Source: an uncultured Lachnospiraceae bacterium
GTDB taxonomy: Bacteria; Bacillota; Clostridia; Lachnospirales; Lachnospiraceae
Assembly (NCBI GenBank): GCA_934320895.1
Contig: CAKRFY010000006.1
Coordinates: 1 to 64,000 of the forward strand
Reading direction: 5' to 3'
Length of the DNA stretch: 64,000 nucleotides
The position numbers and the translations under genes were made by a program. Below the pieces are notes generated by a model that saw nothing but the letters and a program-made list of their open reading frames with translations, was not told the DNA's origin and did not search any database. This document shows, piece by piece, positions 51,364-60,682 of the stretch (positions are counted from its first letter, which is position 1; each line of letters begins with the position of its first letter).

Positions 51364-52452
51364 ATGAAAGTGAACAGAGTTTATAACTTTTCAGCCGGTC
51401 CGGCGGTATTACCGGAAGAAGTATTAAAAGAAGCTGCAGATGAGATGCTTGATTATCAGGGCAGTGGAATGTCGGTTATGGAGATGAGCCATCGTTCCAA
51501 AGTTTATGATAACATCATCAAAACAGCAGAAAAAGATCTTAGAGAGTTGATGAACATACCTGATAATTATAAGGTTATGTTTCTCCAGGGTGGTGCTTCG
51601 CAGCAGTTTGCTATGATTCCTATGAATCTTATGAAAAATAAAGTCGCTGATTATATCATTACAGGTCAGTGGGCTAAGAAAGCCTGGAAAGAGGCTTGCA
51701 AATATGGTAAAGCAAATGCGATCGCATCTTCCGAGGACAAAACATTCTCGTATATTCCTGACTGTTCAGATTTGCCAATTTCTGAAGATGCAGATTATGT
51801 ATATATCTGTGAGAATAATACAATCTATGGAACAAAGTATAAAGAACTTCCAAATACAAAGGGTAAGACATTGGTAGCAGATGTTTCTTCATGCTTCTTA
51901 TCAGAGCCTGTAGATGTAACAAAATATGGCGTTATTTATGGTGGAGTTCAGAAAAATATCGGACCTGCTGGTGTTGTTATTGTTATTATGCGTGAGGATC
52001 TTATAACAGAGGATGTATTAGAAGGAACACCTACAATGCTTCAGTATAAGACACATGCAGATGCAGATTCTTTATACAATACACCACCAGCATACGGAAT
52101 TTACATATGTGGAAAAGTATTCAAGTGGCTTAAGAAGATGGGTGGACTTGAAGTTATGAAACAGAGAAATGAGGAGAAAGCAAAGATTCTTTACGATTTC
52201 CTTGATCAGAGCAAGTTATTTAAGGGAACTGTAGTTGCAAAAGACCGTTCTCTTATGAATGTTCCGTTTGTAACAGGTGACAAGGAACTTGATGCAAAAT
52301 TTGTTGCAGAAGCTGAGAAGGCAGGTTTTGTAAATCTTAAAGGACACCGAACAGTTGGTGGTATGAGAGCAAGTATTTACAATGCAATGCCAAAAGAGGG
52401 CGTTGAGAAGCTTGTTGAATTTATGAAGAAGTTTGAGGAGGAGAATGCATAA
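51364..52452 (+). CDS. serC: Phosphoserine aminotransferase
   Basis: 362 residues, AAGGAGGCAC site. YNFSAGPAVLPEEVLKEAAD at the start, MEMSHRSKVYDNIIK, LQGGASQQFAMIPMNLM, PLP lysine in YGGVQKNIGPAGVVIVI, and HRTVGGMRASIYNAMP near the end. It makes phosphoserine from phosphohydroxypyruvate and glutamate. Its stop overlaps the serA start by one base (TAATG), so the two are translationally coupled. Confidence 0.97.
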   Translation: MKVNRVYNFSAGPAVLPEEVLKEAADEMLDYQGSGMSVMEMSHRSKVYDNIIKTAEKDLRELMNIPDNYKVMFLQGGASQQFAMIPMNLMKNKVADYIITGQWAKKAWKEACKYGKANAIASSEDKTFSYIPDCSDLPISEDADYVYICENNTIYGTKYKELPNTKGKTLVADVSSCFLSEPVDVTKYGVIYGGVQKNIGPAGVVIVIMREDLITEDVLEGTPTMLQYKTHADADSLYNTPPAYGIYICGKVFKWLKKMGGLEVMKQRNEEKAKILYDFLDQSKLFKGTVVAKDRSLMNVPFVTGDKELDAKFVAEAEKAGFVNLKGHRTVGGMRASIYNAMPKEGVEKLVEFMKKFEEENA

Positions 52453-53615
52453 TGTTTAAGTATACATGTCTTAATCCTATCGCTGATATAGGCTTAAATA
52501 ATCTTACTGACGAATATACAAAGACTGACGATTTTGCTGAGGCAGATGCAGTTTTGGTAAGAAGTGCTGCTATGCATGATATGGAACTTTCTGATAAACT
52601 TTGTGCTGTAGCAAGAGCCGGTGCAGGTGTAAATAATATTCCTCTTGACAAATGTGCAGATAAGGGTATCGTAGTTTTTAATACTCCTGGTGCAAATGCA
52701 AACGGTGTTAAAGAACTTTTTGTTACAGGAATGCTTCTTGCAGCACGTGATATTGTAGGCGGCATCAACTGGGCAAAAGAAAATGCCGACAATCCAAATA
52801 TCAGCAAAGATATGGAAAAGGCAAAGAAGCAGTTCGCAGGAACAGAGCTTATGGGCAAAAAGATTGGAGTTATCGGTCTTGGAGCTATCGGTGTTCTTGT
52901 TGCCAATGTTGCAAACCGTATGAAGATGGAGGTATATGGTGTAGACCCATTTCTTTCAGTAAATAATGCACTTTCTCTTTCAAGAGATGTAAAAATAGTT
53001 AAATCTTATGAAGAAATTTATAAAAACTGTGATTATATAACAATTCATGTACCTCTTCTTGAGGATACAAAGGGAATGTTGAATAAAGAAGCATTCGATC
53101 AGATGAAAGATGGCGTTGTTATCTTAAACATGGCTAGAGATACTCTTGTAAATGATGATGACATGAAAGCTGCTCTTGAGTCAGGAAAAGTTGCAAAATA
53201 TATAACTGATTTCCCAAATCCTGCTGTTATGAAGATGCCAAATGTTATTGCTACACCGCATCTTGGTGCATCGACAGCGGAGTCAGAAGACAACTGTGCA
53301 GTTATGGCTGTAGATGAGATCAGAAATTATATGGAAAATGGAAACATCGTAAATTCTGTAAATTATCCTAACTGTGATGCTGGAGTATGTGATACAAAGG
53401 GCAGAATTACTGTATGCCATAAGAATGTACCTGCAATGCTTAATCGTATTACAAATGTATTTTCTGAGGCAAATATCAATATAGCACATATGACAAATAA
53501 GAGCCGTGGCGATTATGCATATTGTATTTTTGACATTGACTCTGAGTCGTCAGCAGAAGTAGCTGATAAACTTGCTGCTATTGACGGAGTATTAAAGGTA
53601 AGGGTTATAAAATAA
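52452..53615 (+). CDS. serA: D-3-phosphoglycerate dehydrogenase
   Basis: 387 residues. NAD-binding GXGXXG in KIGVIGLGAIGVLVANVANR, catalytic region VARAGAGVNNIPLDKCADKG, HVPLLEDTKGMLNKEAFDQM and TPHLGASTAESEDNCA (His), with a C-terminal ACT domain (NVPAMLNRITNVFSEANINI). First step of serine synthesis. Overlaps serC. Confidence 0.95.
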   Translation: MFKYTCLNPIADIGLNNLTDEYTKTDDFAEADAVLVRSAAMHDMELSDKLCAVARAGAGVNNIPLDKCADKGIVVFNTPGANANGVKELFVTGMLLAARDIVGGINWAKENADNPNISKDMEKAKKQFAGTELMGKKIGVIGLGAIGVLVANVANRMKMEVYGVDPFLSVNNALSLSRDVKIVKSYEEIYKNCDYITIHVPLLEDTKGMLNKEAFDQMKDGVVILNMARDTLVNDDDMKAALESGKVAKYITDFPNPAVMKMPNVIATPHLGASTAESEDNCAVMAVDEIRNYMENGNIVNSVNYPNCDAGVCDTKGRITVCHKNVPAMLNRITNVFSEANINIAHMTNKSRGDYAYCIFDIDSESSAEVADKLAAIDGVLKVRVIK

Positions 53616-53780
53616 TTAAAAATATGGAGAAGGCTATATAATTAAGATTAGGTTTCAAAACTGTATTGGAGCGTATGTTGGACTGACATTACAATAGAGG
53701 GTTTTGTTTGAAAAATTAACAATATCTGTCAGGACGATATTTCTGATACAGTTTTGTTTCTTATTAGAAATGAGGTAAAA

Positions 53781-55100
53781 ATGAATTATCATGAAGCCAT
53801 AGATTATATAGAAAATCTGCAGGCCACGGCTGGCAGTGACCTTTCACTCAAACAGGTAAAATATTTAGCGGATAAAGTTGGAAATCCGGAGAATAAATCG
53901 CGAATAATACATATTGCAGGAACTAATGGCAAAGGTTCTGTGGGAAATTTTATCGCAGGCATTTTGGCCATGTCGGGATATACCGTTGGAAGATATGTTT
54001 CTCCTGCTTTATTTGACTATAGAGAAAAGATACAAAAAATCACAGGAAATATATACGGATTACAAAAAGAGTATATATCTGAACAGGAAGTAGAGGATAA
54101 TCTAACCTATCTTATTTCAAAAACTGATGAAATAAAAAAAGAGGGAAAAAAGACGCCTACTGCATTTGAGATAGAAACTGTTATGGCATATAAAGTGTTT
54201 GCCGACTGGAAGGTTGATGTTGCCATAGTAGAAACGGGAATGGGCGGAAGACTTGATGCTACAAATATAGTTGAAAAACCTGTTTTATCTGTGATAACAT
54301 CTATTTCAATGGATCATATGGATTACCTTGGAGATACTATTCTTGCCATTGCAAAAGAAAAATATGGTATTATTAAAAATGGTGTCCCGGTTGTTTCAAT
54401 GGAACCTGAAACCGATTGTCTGGAAGAATTAAAGTATATATGCAGAAGACATGATTCGGCTTTAAGTATAGTATCTAGAAATGACATAAGACCATATGAA
54501 TTTTCTGTTGATAATACATCATTTATATATGAAAACGAAAAATTTACACTTGGGCAGCCGGGAATTTTTCAGCTTGACAATGCACATCTTGCACTCGTTG
54601 CAGCGAAAGTTTTGCATAAATCAGGTTTCAGACTTATAAATAAACAGTCTGTAAAAGAAGCACTTATGATGTGCAAGTGGTCAGGAAGATTTGAAATAGT
54701 ATCTCACAACCCATATGTTATTGTTGATGGTGCTCATAACCCGGATGGTGCAAGAATGTTAAAGTATTCATTAAATGCATATTTTCCTGGTGAAAAATTT
54801 ATTTATATAATAGGTGTATTTAAGGATAAAGATTACAGACAGGTATTAAAGAATACACTTCCACATGCAAAAAGAGTTTACACCATTAATGCTCCAGCTC
54901 CACGTGGGCTTCCATCAGAAGAACTGGCTAAGTGTGTAGCTGAGGTATCAAATAATAAAATAACACATATTGAGGCTAAGAACAGTGTGAGAGATGCCCT
55001 AAACAGCATTTCAAGAGAGAGATTATCCGGCAGGATAGTTGTTTTTGGGTCGTTATCATTTTTACATGAAGTGTATGAATACTTTGGAACAGCACATTGA
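53781..55100 (+). CDS. folC: Folylpolyglutamate / dihydrofolate synthase
   Basis: 439 residues from ATG 53781 (GAGGT site); the longer frame begins at 53754. P-loop HIAGTNGKGSVGNFIAGILA, YVSPALFDYREKIQ, ETGMGGRLDATNIVEKP, SMDHMDYLGDTILAIAKEK, VDGAHNPDGARML. It adds glutamate to folates. The 165-bp leader has a hairpin around AATATCTGTC/GACGATATT but no known riboswitch. Confidence 0.92.
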   Translation: MNYHEAIDYIENLQATAGSDLSLKQVKYLADKVGNPENKSRIIHIAGTNGKGSVGNFIAGILAMSGYTVGRYVSPALFDYREKIQKITGNIYGLQKEYISEQEVEDNLTYLISKTDEIKKEGKKTPTAFEIETVMAYKVFADWKVDVAIVETGMGGRLDATNIVEKPVLSVITSISMDHMDYLGDTILAIAKEKYGIIKNGVPVVSMEPETDCLEELKYICRRHDSALSIVSRNDIRPYEFSVDNTSFIYENEKFTLGQPGIFQLDNAHLALVAAKVLHKSGFRLINKQSVKEALMMCKWSGRFEIVSHNPYVIVDGAHNPDGARMLKYSLNAYFPGEKFIYIIGVFKDKDYRQVLKNTLPHAKRVYTINAPAPRGLPSEELAKCVAEVSNNKITHIEAKNSVRDALNSISRERLSGRIVVFGSLSFLHEVYEYFGTAH

Positions 55101-55122
55101 TCATAGGAGTGAAGATAAAGAT

Positions 55123-56373
55123 ATGAATTTTTTTGAGAAAAAAAAAGGAGCATACCTATTTTTTTGGATTTTAATCTTTTTCATTATTTTTTCATTTAAA
55201 GCAGATTTCTGTGAATCGGCAGCAGTTACGGGTGAAACTTCGATGGCTGGCATGACATTATATCTTGACAGATACTATTCGGCATCAATAAAGAAAAAGG
55301 CTGCGGAGAAAAAAAACAAAACACAGAATAAGCCTACGAAAAAAACTCCTAAAAAAACTGGCTCAAATATAAATGATACACTTGCTAAGGCTGGTTACAA
55401 ATATAAAAATCTTGGTGTTGCTAATATATCAAGCTCATTAAATGTGCATAAAAAAGCATCTGAATCTTCACGCATAGTAGGGAAGATGACTAAAAATAGT
55501 GGATGTGATATAAAGAAAGTAAAGGGTAAATGGGCATATATATCTTCAGGTAAGGTAAAAGGTTATGTTTTATCAAAATATCTTTTAAAAAAGGATGCAG
55601 CCAGACAGCGTGCAAAAAAAGTTGCAAGGCTTAGAGCTGTAGTAAATACGGCAACATTAAATGTGAGGACACTTCCATCGATTGATTCAAAGATCTGTGA
55701 TACATTATCGAGGGAAGAAGAGTATACTGTCGGAAATGCGAATATAAAAAAAGAATGGCTTGAAAAGTACATAAAAACTCATATCAATAAATCATTTGGC
55801 AAAAAACAGCTTAAGAGTGTTAACAAAAAAGCTATGTATGAAGATCTTAACAATTGGATAATGCTTTCAATTGATGAAGAGGATGTATTTATAAATAAGG
55901 ATTTTTTGGAGTTTAATTATACTTTGGATAAAGCTGTGACATATACTGAACCTAAAAATACAACTCCAGATACATCACATTCAGGCACATCAGGTCATTA
56001 CTCAGGTAAGAAATCGATATATTCAAGGATGGTCGCATATGCAATGAAATTTTTAGGTAATCGTTATGTGTGGGGTGGTACAAGCCTTACTAACGGAACA
56101 GACTGTTCAGGATTTACGATGAGGATATATGAGCATTTCGGGTACAGTATTCCTAGAGTTTCAAGAGCACAGGCAGCCTTTACAAAGAGTGTAAATGCCA
56201 GTGATGTAAGGGTTGGAGATTTGTTTTTTTATGGAAGTAATGGATATATAAGCCATGTGGCAATGTATATTGGAAATGGTCAGATTATTCATGCGAGCAA
56301 CAAAAGGGATGGAATTAAAATATCAAATGCCTATTATAGAAAGCCTATAAAGATAGGCAGAGTCATAAAATAG
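55123..56373 (+). CDS. Secreted SH3b-NlpC/P60 peptidoglycan hydrolase
   Basis: 416 residues from ATG 55123; the upstream frame lies inside folC. Signal/anchor (GAYLFFWILIFFIIFSFKA), basic low-complexity linker, SH3b repeats (about 95-150 and 165-190: SSLNVHKKASESSRIVGKMT; TLNVRTLPSIDSKICDTL), then NlpC/P60 with Cys in GTDCSGFTMRIY and His in YISHVAMYIGNGQ (about 310-415). It cleaves cell-wall peptides. The catalytic block YVWGGTSLTNGTDCSGF is close to that of the tape-measure protein (YVWGGVSLTNGADCSGF). Confidence 0.88.
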   Translation: MNFFEKKKGAYLFFWILIFFIIFSFKADFCESAAVTGETSMAGMTLYLDRYYSASIKKKAAEKKNKTQNKPTKKTPKKTGSNINDTLAKAGYKYKNLGVANISSSLNVHKKASESSRIVGKMTKNSGCDIKKVKGKWAYISSGKVKGYVLSKYLLKKDAARQRAKKVARLRAVVNTATLNVRTLPSIDSKICDTLSREEEYTVGNANIKKEWLEKYIKTHINKSFGKKQLKSVNKKAMYEDLNNWIMLSIDEEDVFINKDFLEFNYTLDKAVTYTEPKNTTPDTSHSGTSGHYSGKKSIYSRMVAYAMKFLGNRYVWGGTSLTNGTDCSGFTMRIYEHFGYSIPRVSRAQAAFTKSVNASDVRVGDLFFYGSNGYISHVAMYIGNGQIIHASNKRDGIKISNAYYRKPIKIGRVIK

Positions 56374-56401
56374 TAATAAACAAGTATGGAGGAATAATTA
56401 T

Positions 56402-57244
56402 ATGCAGTTTCAATGGTATCCGGGACACATGACAAAAGCAAAAAGAGCTATGCAGGAAGATATCAAATTGATAGATGTTATTATAGAACTGGTTGATTCA
56501 AGAGTGCCGCTAAGCAGTAAGAATCCTGACATAGATACTCTTGCAAATGGAAAGTCGAGAATACTTCTTATGAACAAATATGACCTTGCTGATAAAGCGG
56601 TGTCAGACAAGTGGGCACAGTATTATGAGAGTAAGGGATATTTCGTTACGGCAGTTAATTCTAAAAACGGTAAAGGGGTAAAGGCTGTAAATGATGTTAT
56701 TCAGAAAGCATGCAAAGAAAAAATCGAGCGCGATAGGAAAAGAGGTATATTAAACCGTCCGATAAGGGCAATGATAGTTGGAATACCAAATGTCGGTAAA
56801 TCAACTTTTATAAATAGTTTTGCTGGAAAAGCCTGTGCAAAGACAGGAAATAAACCGGGTGTTACTAAGGGAAAGCAGTGGATAAGACTCAATAAGAGCG
56901 TTGAGCTTCTTGACACACCTGGAATTCTCTGGCCAAAATTTGAAGATCAGCAGGTTGGATTAAATCTTGCGTTTATAGGCTCAATAAAAGATGAACTCTA
57001 TAATATTTATGAGCTGAGTCTGCTTCTTCTTGATTATCTTATAAAGAATTATCCGGATGCTGTAGCAGAGTTTTATGATATAGAAAATTCAGACTCAAAT
57101 AATGAACTTCTTGAAAGAATAGCTATAAAAAGAGGTTGTTTAAAAAGCGGAGCTGAATATGATCTTGACAAAGCGGCGAAGTGTCTTGTTGATGACTTTA
57201 GAAATGGGCGCATTGGAAAGATAAGTCTTGAAGTTCCTCAGTAG
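56402..57244 (+). CDS. ylqF: Ribosome biogenesis GTPase YlqF (RbgA)
   Basis: 280 residues, circularly permuted GTPase: G4 MNKYDLAD and G5 before G1 VGIPNVGKSTFINSF and G3 DTPGILWP. N-terminal QWYPGHMTKAKRAM is diagnostic. It assists late 50S subunit assembly. GGAGG site; start of the ylqF-lepB-rnhB cluster. Confidence 0.95.
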   Translation: MQFQWYPGHMTKAKRAMQEDIKLIDVIIELVDSRVPLSSKNPDIDTLANGKSRILLMNKYDLADKAVSDKWAQYYESKGYFVTAVNSKNGKGVKAVNDVIQKACKEKIERDRKRGILNRPIRAMIVGIPNVGKSTFINSFAGKACAKTGNKPGVTKGKQWIRLNKSVELLDTPGILWPKFEDQQVGLNLAFIGSIKDELYNIYELSLLLLDYLIKNYPDAVAEFYDIENSDSNNELLERIAIKRGCLKSGAEYDLDKAAKCLVDDFRNGRIGKISLEVPQ

Positions 57245-57268
57245 GAGATAATTAGGAGCAGGGGTTAT

Positions 57269-58066
57269 ATGTATGATTATAAACAGATAGAAGATAGTTT
57301 ACAGATTTGTAAAAGAAAATTATATTTATCATCTGAGGAAAGCTATAATTGTAAGGAATATTCTGCGTCAGAAAAGAAAAAATGGGAAAAAATTGCAGAT
57401 AATATATTAAATGAAAATAATTTTGAGCAGAAAATACAGCCGCAGGAAGATGATATATCTTATATTCAGGTTGCGGCTGTTTACAGAAAAAGAGCGGATG
57501 AATATGTGCCTTTTTATAAAACAGTTATCTATAATCTGTTTATCATTGCATTTTGTGTTGTAGTTGCTTTTGGAATGGCAAAATTATTTACAGATCATGT
57601 GGCATTTCAGAGTACCGTCGAGGGAATTTCAATGGAGCCTACACTTGAGAACAGTGATTCGATCATAATAGATAAGCTTTCATATATAACAGGTTCACCC
57701 AAAAGATATGATGTAGTAGTATTTCCGGTACAAAAAAGTGTTATCAGTGACGGAAATAAAAAAAGTTACTTTATTAAAAGAGTGATAGGACTTCCGGGTG
57801 AAACGGTATATATCAATAATGGCAGGGTGTATATAAATGGTTCGCTTTTAAAAACTGAAAAATATGGGAGAGAACTGATGAAGGATGCAGGACTTGCCAG
57901 TGAACCACTGACACTTGGAAAAGATGAGTACTTTGTACTTGGCGACAATAGAAATATGAGTACGGACAGCAGAAGTGATATTGTTGGAACGGTTAATAAA
58001 AAAAATATAATCGGAAAGGCAGTATTTAGAATATGGCCGTTTAAAGAATTTGGAGGATTAAATTGA
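57269..58066 (+). CDS. lepB: Signal peptidase I
   Basis: 265 residues, with a 80-residue acidic cytoplasmic extension before the single membrane helix (about 85-108: NLFIIAFCVVVAFGMAKLF). Catalytic Ser in VEGISMEPTLENSD, Lys in KKSYFIKRVIGLPGETV, and box E GDNRNMSTDSRSDIVG. It removes signal peptides outside the membrane. The stop overlaps the rnhB start. Confidence 0.93.
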   Translation: MYDYKQIEDSLQICKRKLYLSSEESYNCKEYSASEKKKWEKIADNILNENNFEQKIQPQEDDISYIQVAAVYRKRADEYVPFYKTVIYNLFIIAFCVVVAFGMAKLFTDHVAFQSTVEGISMEPTLENSDSIIIDKLSYITGSPKRYDVVVFPVQKSVISDGNKKSYFIKRVIGLPGETVYINNGRVYINGSLLKTEKYGRELMKDAGLASEPLTLGKDEYFVLGDNRNMSTDSRSDIVGTVNKKNIIGKAVFRIWPFKEFGGLN

Positions 58067-58830
58067 GCAAATCTATAAATGAGATAAAAGCAGAACTTGA
58101 AAATGCCGATGAAGATAAAAGAGAAACTTTAATTGGATTTTATAAAAGTGATACCAGAAAAGGTGTAATAAAGCTTATAGAGAAATATGAAAAACAAAAA
58201 CTTGCGCTTGTAAAAGAACTTAAAAGACTTGAAGATATGCATGAGTTTGAAAATAAGTATTCGGATTATAATTATATAGCAGGTATTGACGAAGCGGGAA
58301 GAGGGCCCCTTGCTGGTCCTGTGGTAGCAGCATGTGTTATCTTACCTAAGGACTGTGAGATACTGTATCTTAATGACTCAAAGCAGGTTAGTGCAAAAAA
58401 AAGAGATGAACTTTTTGACGAGATAAAGGAAAAAGCAGTTGCTTATGGTATTGGTGTAGCATCTCCGGGAAGGATAGATGAGATAAATATCTTACAGGCG
58501 ACATATGAAGCCATGAGAGCTGCAATCACCCAGATGTCAGAAATCCAGATTCCTGATATGCTTCTTGTTGATGCGGTACATATCCCAGAGATTAATATAA
58601 AGCAGGTTGGTATTGTAAAGGGTGATGCAAAAAGTGTTTCTATTGCCGCTGCCAGCATACTTGCAAAGGTGACCAGGGACAGATTTATGCTTGAGATGGA
58701 TAAGGTATATCCGGAGTATGGTTTTGCAAGCCATAAAGGATATGGTTCCAAAGTGCATATAGAGGCGATAAAAAAGTATGGTCCATCGCCAATACACAGA
58801 GAAACATTTATTAAAAATTTTATAGATTAG
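58063..58830 (+). CDS. rnhB: Ribonuclease HII
   Basis: 255 residues from TTG 58063 (GGAGG 6 bases before). AGIDEAGRGPLAGPVVAACV carries the D-E catalytic pair, with DSKQVSAKKRDELF, LLVDAVHIPE and KGDAKSVSIAAASILAKVTR. It nicks RNA-DNA hybrids. The N-terminal 65 residues are the RNase HII-associated helical domain. Overlaps lepB by 4 bases. Confidence 0.93.
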   Translation: MSKSINEIKAELENADEDKRETLIGFYKSDTRKGVIKLIEKYEKQKLALVKELKRLEDMHEFENKYSDYNYIAGIDEAGRGPLAGPVVAACVILPKDCEILYLNDSKQVSAKKRDELFDEIKEKAVAYGIGVASPGRIDEINILQATYEAMRAAITQMSEIQIPDMLLVDAVHIPEINIKQVGIVKGDAKSVSIAAASILAKVTRDRFMLEMDKVYPEYGFASHKGYGSKVHIEAIKKYGPSPIHRETFIKNFID

Positions 58831-58882
58831 CAGACAGTAAGTTAGACACTGGTTATATATAAAATGGAAGGGGTGTATTTAT

Positions 58883-59230
58883 ATGGCAGATAATAGAAAC
58901 AAAATGATATATGGAAGGGATGTTGTCGGAAAGAGGAGACAGGATAAATCTGCTGTTGCATTGGAGTATACGTTGCACGATAAGGCACCAAAGGTCATTG
59001 CATCCGGAAAAGGATATCTTGCAGAGAAGATAATAGATAAGGCAAATGAAGAAGATATTCCTGTTCATCAGGATGCAAAACTTGCTAAAAGTCTTGAAAA
59101 TATTGAGATTGGAGAATATATTCCACCTGAACTTTATCAGGTAGTAGCAGAAGTACTGGTATTTGTTGACGCTATGGATAAGATAAAGGGTAAGGTGATG
59201 GATAAAAAGGGAAATGGAAAAAATGAATAA
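58883..59230 (+). CDS. FlhB C-terminal-like protein (EscU/YscU family)
   Basis: 115 residues. GKRRQDKSAVALEYTLHDKA, ASGKGYLAEKIIDKANEEDI, IPVHQDAKLAKSLENIEIGE matches the cytoplasmic export-switch domain of FlhB without membrane helices or the NPTH cleavage site. Such stand-alone copies are common between rnhB and yraN in Firmicutes. Role unclear. Confidence 0.85.
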   Translation: MADNRNKMIYGRDVVGKRRQDKSAVALEYTLHDKAPKVIASGKGYLAEKIIDKANEEDIPVHQDAKLAKSLENIEIGEYIPPELYQVVAEVLVFVDAMDKIKGKVMDKKGNGKNE

Positions 59231-59576
59231 CAGAAAGATTGGTTCTGCTTATGAGCAAAAGGCTGTAGAGTATCTTCAAGATCACGGCTATACTATTGTT
59301 TGGCAGAACTATTTTTGTAAGTACGGAGAAATAGATATAATTGCAAAAGAAGCTGATATACTTGTGTTTGTTGAGGTAAAGTATAGAAGAAATTCAAAGC
59401 TGGGACTTGGGGAGTCTGCTGTAAATAAAAAGAAACAGCTTCATATAGTAAGATCGGCGCGAAATTATATTATAGAAAAATACAAAACAGATGAAGTGGC
59501 ATGTAGATTTGATGTTATAGCAATAAATGGAAATATGTTCCATCATATAAAAAATGCATTTGATGGATATTATTGA
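59223..59576 (+). CDS. yraN: YraN/UPF0102 nuclease-fold protein
   Basis: 117 residues from ATG 59223; ATG 59214 is also possible. IGSAYEQKAVEYLQDHGYTI, KYGEIDIIAKEADILVFVEV (E-I-D...E-V-K restriction-like core) and RFDVIAI. Predicted to act on DNA; precise role unsettled. Overlaps the previous gene. Confidence 0.88.
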   Translation: MNNRKIGSAYEQKAVEYLQDHGYTIVWQNYFCKYGEIDIIAKEADILVFVEVKYRRNSKLGLGESAVNKKKQLHIVRSARNYIIEKYKTDEVACRFDVIAINGNMFHHIKNAFDGYY

Positions 59577-59620
59577 CTGTGATATGATTGCTGCTAATAA
59601 AAATAAAAGTGGAGGTAAAT

Positions 59621-60502
59621 ATGTTTGAAAAAATAGACGAAATGATAAATTCAAATGAGATAAGTGCGAAAGAATGTTATTGTGAGGAAAATAAAGGTGT
59701 CCCAATGATAAGATTTCATTGCCTTGATGAATATAGCTTTGTATCATTGGCTTTTTCTACAAGATTTGGTGGTGTAAGCAGTAAAGATTATCTTTCAAGC
59801 ATGAATTTTGGATGGGATAGAGGCGATGATGAAAAAAATGTCAGAGAAAATTACAAGATAATGTGCAGAGCTCTTAATGCAGATTATAAAAAGCTTGTGC
59901 TTTCAGATCAGGTACATGGAAATGAGGTGGCATATGTTGATGAAAGATATGCTGCTGGTGAAAATATCGATAAAAAATTAAAGAAGACCGATGGGATGGT
60001 GACAAATAAAAAGGGACTTGTGCTTGCTACATCATATGCAGATTGTGTGCCACTTTTTTTTATTGACACGAAAAATAGAGCTATAGGTTCTTCACATTCT
60101 GGCTGGAGAGGGACGGTCGCAAGAATAGGTCAGAGGACGATCAGAAAAATGGAAACATGCTTTGGAACGGATGTTAAAGACCTGATATGTATAGTTGGGC
60201 CATCTATCTGTCAGAACTGCTATGAAGTAAGTAAAGATGTAGCAGAAGAATTTGAAAATGAGTATGGAAGTTCTGAAAAAAATTTGAAAAAGATTCTTAC
60301 AAAAAGACGGGGAACAGATGATAAATACCTTTTAAATCTGTGGGAAGCAAACAGGATACAGTTTCTTGAGGCGGGCGTGCCAGAGGAAAATATTCATATA
60401 AGTGGGATCTGTACATGCTGTAATTCTGATATATTGTATTCACACAGAGCAAGCAGAGGAAGGAGAGGGAATCTTAATGGTTTTATAATGATTAATGATT
60501 AA
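59621..60502 (+). CDS. pgeF: YfiH/PgeF (laccase-domain) protein
   Basis: 293 residues from ATG 59621 (GGAGGT site). Metal-binding His/Cys: LSDQVHGNEVAYV, SYADCVPLFFIDTKNRAIGS, SHSGWRGTVARIGQRTI, ICTCCNSDILYSHRASRGRR. The family acts on peptidoglycan editing and purine nucleosides. A strong terminator follows. Confidence 0.88.
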   Translation: MFEKIDEMINSNEISAKECYCEENKGVPMIRFHCLDEYSFVSLAFSTRFGGVSSKDYLSSMNFGWDRGDDEKNVRENYKIMCRALNADYKKLVLSDQVHGNEVAYVDERYAAGENIDKKLKKTDGMVTNKKGLVLATSYADCVPLFFIDTKNRAIGSSHSGWRGTVARIGQRTIRKMETCFGTDVKDLICIVGPSICQNCYEVSKDVAEEFENEYGSSEKNLKKILTKRRGTDDKYLLNLWEANRIQFLEAGVPEENIHISGICTCCNSDILYSHRASRGRRGNLNGFIMIND

Positions 60503-60506
60503 GAAT

Positions 60507-60620
60507 AAAATAAAGAGGCTGTTGCACGAAAAACTATTCATACAGTATGTAGATAATAAATCTGTTATTAACATCTACATATTGTATAGATTATACTTAA
60601 TGCGACAGCCTCTTTATTTT
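60507..60620. terminator. Long 20-bp-stem bidirectional terminator
   Basis: AAAATAAAGAGGCTGTTGCA (60507-60526) pairs with TGCGACAGCCTCTTTATTTT (60601-60620); an inner hairpin TATGTAGAT/ATCTACATA sits in the loop. It lies between the convergent pgeF and prs genes. Confidence 0.85.
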
Positions 60621-60682
60621 AAATGGAAAGTTTATCTTTTATACTTTTTTAAATTATATTGATATTTAAAGTTTTGCAGATA